Shown here piece after piece: positions 6,178 to 11,255 of a stretch of DNA of 11,255 nt. This DNA comes from an uncultured Collinsella sp. (GTDB lineage: Bacteria; Actinomycetota; Coriobacteriia; Coriobacteriales; Coriobacteriaceae). The position numbers were made by a program, and so were the translations under genes. How positions within the stretch are numbered: position 1 is the stretch's first letter; each line of letters opens with the position of its first letter. The notes beneath the pieces are model-generated. The model was not told the DNA's origin. It was given only the letters and a program-made list of their open reading frames with translations, and made no database searches. The stretch is from contig URBP01000071.1 of assembly GCA_900546105.1 (NCBI GenBank), positions 1-11,255 on the forward strand, in the 5' to 3' direction.

Positions 6178-6193
6178 CTTTACTCACGTAAAG
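6178..6193. promoter_or_regulatory. Inverted repeat at the pckA promoter
   Basis: CTTTAC (6178-6183) and GTAAAG (6188-6193) are exact reverse complements around four bases. They lie 42-57 bases before the pckA start and overlap the region where a -10 would fall if the TTGCAT at 6214-6209 (minus strand) were the -35. A possible operator; the binding protein is unknown. Confidence 0.35.
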
Positions 6194-6210
6194 CCCGTTG
6201 TACCCGATAT

Positions 6211-6226
6211 GCAAAAACGTTTTTGC
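6211..6226. promoter_or_regulatory. 16-base perfect palindrome upstream of pckA, LacI/CcpA-like operator
   Basis: GCAAAAACGTTTTTGC is a perfect palindrome with a central CG flanked by A and T runs, the general form of LacI-family operators, including catabolite-response elements. It overlaps a -35-like TTGCAT (minus strand, 6214-6209) and lies about 75-90 bases before the pckA start. Sugar-dependent repression of a gluconeogenic gene would make sense, but the regulator is not in the window and the role is inferred. Confidence 0.45.
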
Positions 6227-6275
6227 GGCAAGGGCGGCAAGCCCGCCCAACGGTCAAAAATCGCAGGCAAGCGGC

Positions 6276-6412
6276 CTAGTCATTGGGGACGCTTTTAAAC
6301 GACTAGTCGTTGGGGACACTCATGAACAGGCAACAGCCAAGGAGCGTCCCCGGATGCCGGCACTTAGGAACGTTCCCAAAGTGCCGGCACATAAGGAACG
6401 TCCCTAAGTGCC
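6276..6412. repeat. Degenerate repeat cluster with 27-base period
   Basis: CTAGTC-A/G-TTGGGGAC occurs at 6276-6290 and 6303-6317, 27 bases apart, with the perfect 14-base palindrome AACGACTAGTCGTT (6298-6311) between and across them. Two further 30-base units starting GCCGGCAC begin at 6356 and 6383, again 27 bases apart, each carrying AGGAACGT(T)CCC. A weaker related unit (AAGGAGCGTCCC, 6339-6350) falls between the two pairs. The cluster fills the middle of the divergent pckA/flippase region. It has no CRISPR-like unique spacers. Its function is unknown. Confidence 0.65.
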
Positions 6413-6481
6413 AACTACCGAATGGCGCCGCCGAAATTATCGAACAACCTGTTCAAAAACACGAGCGAACACCGCGGTGTC

Positions 6482-6508
6482 TATACTAGAGCGCAGCAAT
6501 AGAAAGGA
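6482..6508 (+). promoter_or_regulatory. Candidate -10 and ribosome binding site of the flippase gene
   Basis: TATACT at 6482-6487 matches the -10 consensus at five of six positions and is followed by AGAAAGGA (6501-6508), seven bases before the TTG start. No good -35 is visible at 16-18 bases spacing. The RBS is what fixes the unusual TTG start; the promoter itself is only moderately supported. Confidence 0.45.
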
Positions 6509-6515
6509 CTCCGCT

Positions 6516-8099
6516 TTGAGCATCACGCCCCTCGATAGCATTCGCCGCGCCATCGCCCGCCGCAATGGCATCTCCAACCCCGCTGCATCGAGAGACGGCG
6601 CCGCGAAGGCCCAGGGCGGTCGCATCGAGAACGGCCTCTTCCCTGCCTCCCACACGGCCGAAGAGCTCGCACACATCCAGGAGCTGAGTCAGCGCAACGC
6701 CGGCGGCCCCGACAGCAGCCAGGCCACGCGCCGTCACCGGCGCGAACACGATCGGGAGCCCGGCCCCGTCCGCCGCATGGTCAACGCTTGGTGGAACCGT
6801 CTGCTCGGCGCCGTCTACGGCGGCGGCTTCTCCATGCAGGAAGCGGAATACGAAGAGCACGCCACCAGTCGCGACTATCTTTGGAACACCCTCGGCACCG
6901 CCGTGTGGGGCATGGCGTTTCCGCTGCTCACCATTGTGTCGACGCAACTCGTGGGCGCCGAAGAAGCAGGCAAATTCTCCATCGCCTTCGTCACCGGCAC
7001 GCTCATCATGATCGCATGCAACTACGGCGTGCGCAATTTCCAGGTCTCAGACATCGACGAAAAGACGTCCTTCGCCTCCTTCCAGCTCAATCGTTGGATC
7101 TGCGGAGCGCTCGCGCTGGCATGCGGCCTGGTATACAGCAGCGCCCGCGGCTACGATGCGCAGATGGCCACGATCGGCCTGGGCGTCTACCTCTATAAGG
7201 TGATCGACGGCATCGCCGACGTGTACGAGGGCCGTCTGCAGCAGGCCGACAAGCTCTATTTGGCCGGCATGAGCCAAACGCTGCGTTCCGCCGGCGTCAT
7301 CGCGGTCTTTAGCGTGGCACTGTTCCTCACGCGCAGCATGCCCATCGCGGCCATGGCCATGGGCATCGCCGCGATTGCCTCGCTCGTGCTGGTCACCGCC
7401 CCGCTCGCCCTGCTCGAGACCGAAAAATCACGCCGCATGAGCCTGCGCGAGGCTGGCCACCTGTTTATCCAGTGCGCCCCGCTCTTTGGCGCACTGTTCC
7501 TGTTTAACCTTATCGAGAGCATGCCCAAGTTCGTGATGGAAGGCGCGCTGGCCTACAAGTATCAGCTGTACTTTAATGCCCTGTTCTTTCCGGCGCAGGG
7601 AATTCTGTTGAGCATTGGATTTGTCTATAAACCGCAGCTCCTGCGCTTGTCGAGCATTTGGGCTAATCCTCGCAAGCGTCGTCGCTTTGACCTGATTATT
7701 GTTGCCGTTATGGCGCTGATCGTGGTCATCACCGGCGTGTGCGCCGCATTTATGGCAGGTCCCGGTATTCCCCTCATGAGCTTTATGTACGGTCTCAGCT
7801 TTGAACGCTACCGTACGCTGGCGCTGCTGATGGTCGTCGCCGGCGGCGTCACCGCGGCCATCGACTTTATCTACGCCATCATCACGGTGCTGCGCCACGC
7901 CGGAGACGTCACCAAGATCTACCTGATCTGCTTTGCCGTGAGCGTGGTGCTCCCGGTGATCCTGATCAACCTGCTGGGCCTGATGGGCGCCGTGGTGAGC
8001 TACCTGGCGGTCATGGCCCTACTGCTGGTGTTGCTGATAATCGAGTACGCCCACATCCGCCAGCGCATCGAGCGCGACCGAAACCCATACGGCGCCTAA
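6516..8099 (+). CDS. MOP-superfamily polysaccharide/oligosaccharide flippase
   Basis: Integral membrane protein of 527 residues resembling Wzx-type flippases, which move lipid-linked sugar units to the outer face of the cytoplasmic membrane. Residues 1 to about 118 are hydrophilic and charged, a long extension for this family. From about 120 onward come repeated membrane segments, for example 122-146, 152-171, 194-210, 216-234, 259-300 (two), 316-332, 350-372, 391-413, 434-458, 468-488 and 490-510, giving roughly 12 or more helices. The opening segment (RDYLWNTLGTAVWGMAFPLL) is typical of polysaccharide-export flippases. The start is taken as TTG 6516 (RBS AGAAAGGA); an earlier in-frame ATG at 6408 lies inside the repeat cluster and has no ribosome binding site. 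No glycosyltransferase neighbours are present, so the substrate (teichoic acid, capsule or exopolysaccharide) cannot be named. The superfamily is confident; the exact role is not. Confidence 0.85.
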   Translation: MSITPLDSIRRAIARRNGISNPAASRDGAAKAQGGRIENGLFPASHTAEELAHIQELSQRNAGGPDSSQATRRHRREHDREPGPVRRMVNAWWNRLLGAVYGGGFSMQEAEYEEHATSRDYLWNTLGTAVWGMAFPLLTIVSTQLVGAEEAGKFSIAFVTGTLIMIACNYGVRNFQVSDIDEKTSFASFQLNRWICGALALACGLVYSSARGYDAQMATIGLGVYLYKVIDGIADVYEGRLQQADKLYLAGMSQTLRSAGVIAVFSVALFLTRSMPIAAMAMGIAAIASLVLVTAPLALLETEKSRRMSLREAGHLFIQCAPLFGALFLFNLIESMPKFVMEGALAYKYQLYFNALFFPAQGILLSIGFVYKPQLLRLSSIWANPRKRRRFDLIIVAVMALIVVITGVCAAFMAGPGIPLMSFMYGLSFERYRTLALLMVVAGGVTAAIDFIYAIITVLRHAGDVTKIYLICFAVSVVLPVILINLLGLMGAVVSYLAVMALLLVLLIIEYAHIRQRIERDRNPYGA

Positions 8100-8109
8100 T
8101 TAGCTGCCC

Positions 8110-8149
8110 CCGGTACCGGAATTTGCAATGGAATCACCCCGGCTGGGGT
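8110..8149 (+). other. Short palindromes after the flippase gene, weak terminator candidate
   Basis: The perfect ten-base palindrome CCGGTACCGG (8110-8119) is followed by ACCCC (8136-8140) / GGGGT (8145-8149) around a four-base loop and then CTCGTTG. The second could be a weak terminator for the flippase, but the stem is short and the T content low. Confidence 0.25.
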
Positions 8150-8179
8150 CTCGTTGCGCACAATATGCATCACGCAAAA

Positions 8180-8302
8180 CTAAGTGAGTAGACTTTTACC
8201 GAATCGCCGACCACGCCGACAAAGCACAAGTCTGTGACCTGCGGTTTTATTGAGGCAAATATGTTGGGTGCTCGGCATTTCCAAAAAAGTCTACTCACTT
8301 AG
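8180..8302. repeat. 123-base element with 18-base perfect terminal inverted repeats
   Basis: CTAAGTGAGTAGACTTTT (8180-8197) and its exact reverse complement (8285-8302) bound an 87-base interior. The interior continues the pairing with GCCGA (8206-8210) and TCGGC (8272-8276), and contains a direct repeat CGCCGAC-CA-CGCCGAC (8205-8220). It encodes no transposase. It lies between the convergent flippase and phosphatase genes. The form suits a miniature inverted-repeat element or a long bidirectional hairpin; no flanking target-site duplication is obvious. Confidence 0.65.
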
Positions 8303-8314
8303 CCGGCGGGCAGC

Positions 8315-8353
8315 CAAATGATTATTTAATCCCCGTCCCAGAAAAATCATTTG
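8315..8353. repeat. Nine-base inverted repeat with AT-rich spacer
   Basis: CAAATGATT (8315-8323) and AATCATTTG (8345-8353) are exact reverse complements. The spacer contains CCCCGTCCCA, which recurs in shorter form (CCCGTCCCA) at 8383-8391. With the preceding 123-base element it fills most of the 315-base gap. No gene is seen in the gap. Its function is unknown; it could help terminate the leftward phosphatase transcript. Confidence 0.4.
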
Positions 8354-8414
8354 ATGGGCAGAAGGGCAAAAGTAGTCAAAAAGCCCGTCCCAAATTAGCT
8401 ACCCTTTGCACGGA

Positions 8415-9254
8415 TTACTCGCCGGGAAGAATGTTTGCGTAGAACTCCGCCCCGTCGTCCAGGCGCAGGATGCCAACGCGGCCGAACTCGGAACCGGTGG
8501 CCGCCGCACAGTCGATATCGATGCGATCGGGCACGCCAGCGGTATCCTCGCCACCCAGGCGCACGATCTGCCCGCGGCCCGACTCCTCATCGAGCCCCGC
8601 CAGGCCGCCCACCTCGCAATAACGCCCAAGCGACACCGTGGGCGTGTGGCCGCTCACCACGACCGGACCCTTGCCCTCAGCAGAAAGCAGCCCCGTCGGC
8701 GCATCCCAATAGCCGTGACGAATCCACAGCAGGTCATCGGATGACTGCACCGCAAGCATCTGCTGCAGTAGCTCGCGATCGGCATCCACCGCTCCCGCAC
8801 CATCGGCACAATCAACCCCATGCTCAAGCAAAAACGCGCGCGCCGCCTCGGTCTGAATGCCGGCATGTACCAGCAGGTACGGTCGCTCGGCAGTCTCGAC
8901 CACCGCATAGAGCGGCAGGGCGGCAGCCCAGCGCACCAGTTCCTCGTATGCCTCAAACTCCATTTCGTTGAGCTGCTGACGCGTAGTCCAGCCACCGTTG
9001 ATATCCCAGGTCTCGGCATCGAGCGGGTCCTGGCCAATAATCGCGTCGAGCATAATCTGCTCGTGGTTGCCCTTAAGCACGCGAGCGTTGGGCAGCGACC
9101 GCACCAAATTGATGACGCCGACCGGATCGGGACCGCGGTCGATCATGTCGCCCAGCACATACAGCGTGTCGTCGGACGTCAACGAGATCTTAGACAGGGC
9201 CTCGTCAAGCGCGCGCACGTGCCCGTGAGCATCAGATGTCACATAGATCGCCAT
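8415..9254 (-). CDS. Calcineurin-like metallophosphatase (PrpA/ApaH-type)
   Basis: Two-metal-ion phosphatase of 279 residues, related to bacterial Ser/Thr protein phosphatases (PrpA type) and diadenosine tetraphosphatases. The full metal-binding set is present: SDAHGH (7-12), GDMIDRGPD (35-43), GNHE (62-65), HAG (130-132) and SGHTP (201-205), followed by RIDIDCA (244-250), where related enzymes show an I-D-x-G/C-A strand. The N-terminus MAIYVTSD begins directly with the first metal motif, so ATG 9254 is right. It is supported by AAGGAGAGG six bases upstream. A good promoter lies at 9330-9358. The gene is divergent from the antiporter and convergent with the flippase. Substrate (phosphoprotein or dinucleotide polyphosphate) cannot be settled by sequence alone. 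Confidence 0.9.
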   Translation of the reverse strand: MAIYVTSDAHGHVRALDEALSKISLTSDDTLYVLGDMIDRGPDPVGVINLVRSLPNARVLKGNHEQIMLDAIIGQDPLDAETWDINGGWTTRQQLNEMEFEAYEELVRWAAALPLYAVVETAERPYLLVHAGIQTEAARAFLLEHGVDCADGAGAVDADRELLQQMLAVQSSDDLLWIRHGYWDAPTGLLSAEGKGPVVVSGHTPTVSLGRYCEVGGLAGLDEESGRGQIVRLGGEDTAGVPDRIDIDCAAATGSEFGRVGILRLDDGAEFYANILPGE

Positions 9255-9329
9255 GGTACGCCTCTCCTTGCATTGCGGCCGAAGCCCGGTGCCGCAACTA
9301 AAACTTCAAGTTGAACTTAAATGTTACCC

Positions 9330-9358
9330 ATTGTACTCCGTTGCAATAAAGCTGGAAA
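9330..9358 (-). promoter_or_regulatory. Promoter of the metallophosphatase gene
   Basis: On the minus strand TTTCCA (9358-9353) and TACAAT (9335-9330) stand 17 bases apart, with four and five of six consensus matches. The start of transcription near 9323 gives a leader of about 69 bases. Just downstream, AACTTCAAGTTGAACTT (9302-9318) holds two overlapping five-base inverted repeats that could bind a regulator. Confidence 0.5.
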
Positions 9359-9378
9359 GGGTTTCCGAGCAGAGGCAA

Positions 9379-9393
9379 AGACGGCAGCCGTCT
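9379..9393. promoter_or_regulatory. 15-base palindrome between phosphatase and antiporter genes
   Basis: AGACGGC (9379-9385) and GCCGTCT (9387-9393) are exact reverse complements around a single A. The site lies 20 bases upstream of the phosphatase -35 and about 115 bases before the antiporter start. It is a possible shared operator; no regulator gene is adjacent. Confidence 0.3.
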
Positions 9394-9507
9394 ATGACGA
9401 TATCGCGCACGCCCGCAATCCAACCCCATAAACCCACCATCTTTGGGTACAAATAACCGCAGACAACTGACCGTGCCACGCCAACCACCCAGGAGCGGAC
9501 ACCCCCT

Positions 9508-11109
9508 ATGAACCAGATCCTTCTCTTTATCGGCCTCGTCATCATTCTTTGCCTGACCATCAAACCCGTCGGCAAAAAACTCCCCTTCCCCACCCTGCTC
9601 ATCTTTATCGCGCTCGGCATGCTGCTGGGCGTCAACGGCCCGGCGCACATCGACTTTAGCGACTACGCGCTCACCGAAACCGTCTGCAGTACGGCGTTGC
9701 TGTTCATCATGTTCTACGGCGGCTTTAACACCAACATCGACCGTGCCAAGCCCGTCGCTGCGCCGGCGGTTCTGCTGAGCACGCTCGGCGTCGTCATCAC
9801 TGCCGGCATCACCGGCGTGTTCGCCCACTTCGCGCTGGGGTTCGACTGGATCGGCGGCCTGCTGCTGGGATCAGTTGTAGCATCCACCGACGCAGCCAGC
9901 GTCTTTAGTGTTCTACGCGAGCACAGCCTGTCGCTGAGGGGCGGCACCGACTCGCTGCTCGAGGTCGAATCGGGCTCCAACGACCCCGTCGCCTACATGC
10001 TCACCGCCGTGCTCGCCACACTCGCGGCCGGCGACGACATCAACATTCCCACACTGCTGGCCAAGCAGATTATCCTGGGCGCGGGCCTGGGCCTTGCCAT
10101 CGGCTGGGCGGCGGGCCGCCTGATTGAACGCGCGCACGCAACTGCCGAAGGCGCGCAGACCATCTTTTTGTTCGCCGTGGCCATCATCGCCTACGCGCTG
10201 CCGAGCTACCTGGGCGGCAACGGCTTTTTGGCTGTATACCTGGCCGGCATTGTGCTGGGTGCAAGCGACATCACCGGCAAGGTCGAGATGGCGCACTTCT
10301 TTGACACCCTTACCGAGATGGCCGAGATGACGATCTTCTTCTTGCTCGGCCTGCTCGTGACGCCCGCCCGCCTGCCGCAAATGCTGCTGCCGGGCCTGGC
10401 GCTCATGGCGTTTATGCTCTTCGTGAGCCGCCCCATCGCCGTCGGCGTGCTCCTGGCGCCCTTTAAGACGAACCCCCGCCAGGTCGCGCTCATAAGCTGG
10501 GCGGGCCTGCGCGGAGCAGCTTCGGTCGTCTTTAGTCTCTTTGCCGTGGTGGCCGGCGTTCCCGGCGGACACGACCTATTTGACCTGGTGTTTGTGATTG
10601 CCGTGTCGAGCATTGTGGTGCAGGGCTCGCTGCTGCCAGCGGTGGCGAAGAAGCTCGATATGATCGATGCGACCGGCGACGTGCGCCGCACCTTTAACGA
10701 CTACCGCGACGAAGACGGCATGTCATTTGTAAAGCTCAAGGTGGGTGCTGGCCATCCGTTTGCCGGACGCTCGCTCGCCGATATTGGCAGCGCAACGGAC
10801 ATGCTGGTTGTCTTGGTACTGCGCGATGGTGCACACCCTGTGCTGCCCAACGGCGATACCGTAATTGAGGAAGGCGACCTGCTGGTGATGGCCGCGCCGA
10901 CGTTTGAAGAGCGTGCCGAGGTTACGCTGCGCGAGGTCACCGTGACTCCCCACGGTCGCCTGGCCGGCCAGCGTCTTCGCGATGTGCCGCAAGGCAAGCA
11001 TCCCTTTATCGTCGTGATGCTCAAACGCGACGGCCAGACGATCATCCCCGATGGCGACACTCTCATATACGCCGGCGACGAAGCCGTCGTCGCCACACTG
11101 GCGTCGTAG
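9508..11109 (+). CDS. CPA1-type K+/Na+:H+ antiporter with TrkA-C domains
   Basis: Membrane antiporter of 533 residues exchanging protons for potassium or sodium. Residues 1 to about 385 form the transporter with about 12-13 hydrophobic helices. The discontinuous-helix region STDAASVF (126-133), ESGSNDPVA (154-162, the Asn-Asp pair at 158-159) and WAGLRGA (331-337) are characteristic of CPA1. The cytosolic tail holds two TrkA-C/RCK-C-like domains at about 405-465 and 478-532, each with the L-x-D-I or L-R-D-V and G-D-x-L patterns that bind regulatory ligands. This architecture matches NhaP2/CvrA-type K+/H+ antiporters, so K+ is the likelier ion, but it is not proven. ATG 9508 follows AGGAG (9491-9495) at a rather long 12-base distance; the protein starts naturally with its first helix, so I keep it. 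The gene stands alone and is followed 17 bases later by a large palindrome. Confidence 0.92.
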   Translation: MNQILLFIGLVIILCLTIKPVGKKLPFPTLLIFIALGMLLGVNGPAHIDFSDYALTETVCSTALLFIMFYGGFNTNIDRAKPVAAPAVLLSTLGVVITAGITGVFAHFALGFDWIGGLLLGSVVASTDAASVFSVLREHSLSLRGGTDSLLEVESGSNDPVAYMLTAVLATLAAGDDINIPTLLAKQIILGAGLGLAIGWAAGRLIERAHATAEGAQTIFLFAVAIIAYALPSYLGGNGFLAVYLAGIVLGASDITGKVEMAHFFDTLTEMAEMTIFFLLGLLVTPARLPQMLLPGLALMAFMLFVSRPIAVGVLLAPFKTNPRQVALISWAGLRGAASVVFSLFAVVAGVPGGHDLFDLVFVIAVSSIVVQGSLLPAVAKKLDMIDATGDVRRTFNDYRDEDGMSFVKLKVGAGHPFAGRSLADIGSATDMLVVLVLRDGAHPVLPNGDTVIEEGDLLVMAAPTFEERAEVTLREVTVTPHGRLAGQRLRDVPQGKHPFIVVMLKRDGQTIIPDGDTLIYAGDEAVVATLAS

Positions 11110-11126
11110 CCATCCCCACCCATAAG

Positions 11127-11189
11127 TTGCGGTGAAATAGGGACTGAATAGGCCTCTGAACAGCCATTTCAGTCCCTATTTCACCGCAA
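11127..11189. repeat. Palindromic element with 22-base perfect arms
   Basis: The arms 11127-11148 and 11168-11189 are exact reverse complements (core GGTGAAATAGGGACTGAA on the left). The 19-base spacer can form a further GGC/GCC pair set. It starts 17 bases after the antiporter stop. No T-run follows on the plus strand (AGTTATTAAGG), so an intrinsic terminator in the strict sense is doubtful, though a stem this long could still halt transcription or protect the 3' end. The form recalls the other intergenic palindromes in the window, with a different sequence. Confidence 0.75.
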
Positions 11190-11255
11190 GTTATTAAGGG
11201 GATAGATTAAAAACATTTGGATTGACACCGAAATGAAAAAAGCCGGGGAAAACGT

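Noticed and set aside
6276..6412. CRISPR-like array
   Set aside because: The period of 27 bases is too short for repeat plus spacer, units are degenerate and contiguous, and no cas genes are present.
9913..10572. Open frame of 219 codons antisense to the antiporter
   Set aside because: Shadow of the coding strand; composition is dominated by Gln, His, Arg and Gly, as expected from reversed codons.
11232..11255. Possible terminator of a leftward gene beyond the right edge
   Set aside because: On the minus strand CCCCGGCTTTTTTC looks like the 3' side of a terminator, but the other arm would lie outside the window, so it cannot be confirmed.

Overview
The window looks like an ordinary chromosomal segment from a high-GC, gut-type actinobacterium of the class Coriobacteriia, most like Collinsella. 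This assignment is inference. It rests on the strong preference for G/C at third codon positions, the gene complement, and palindromic intergenic repeats with CCACCACAAAGG arms, which I associate with that genus. No tRNA, rRNA, CRISPR array, phage gene or transposase gene was found.

Layout from left to right. Tryptophanyl-tRNA synthetase (trpS, + strand) ends in a clean intrinsic terminator. A 382-base gap follows, holding a possible minus-strand small RNA. Five genes then read leftward: a short MGMT-type DNA repair protein, a DegV-family fatty-acid-binding protein, a MarR-family regulator, a free-standing B3/B4-domain protein, and ATP-dependent phosphoenolpyruvate carboxykinase (pckA). A 379-base divergent region carries candidate pckA operators and a small tandem-repeat cluster. 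Next is a MOP-superfamily polysaccharide flippase (+). A 315-base convergent gap with inverted-repeat elements separates it from a leftward calcineurin-like phosphatase. Divergent from that phosphatase is a CPA1-type cation/proton antiporter with C-terminal TrkA-C domains (+). The window ends after a further palindrome.

The genes do not form one pathway. trpS and the B3/B4 protein both relate to aminoacyl-tRNA chemistry (charging, and probably editing). pckA serves gluconeogenesis or anaplerosis. marR and degV are probably cotranscribed and may be linked through fatty acids. The flippase and antiporter are envelope functions.

I do not see a clear new multi-gene system. The best leads are non-coding: a structured minus-strand RNA candidate with a CCUCCCC loop; four related palindromes, each placed 9 to 28 bases after the stop of a leftward gene, so that they may double as terminators; and a structured leader with two mutually exclusive hairpins ahead of the B3/B4 gene.
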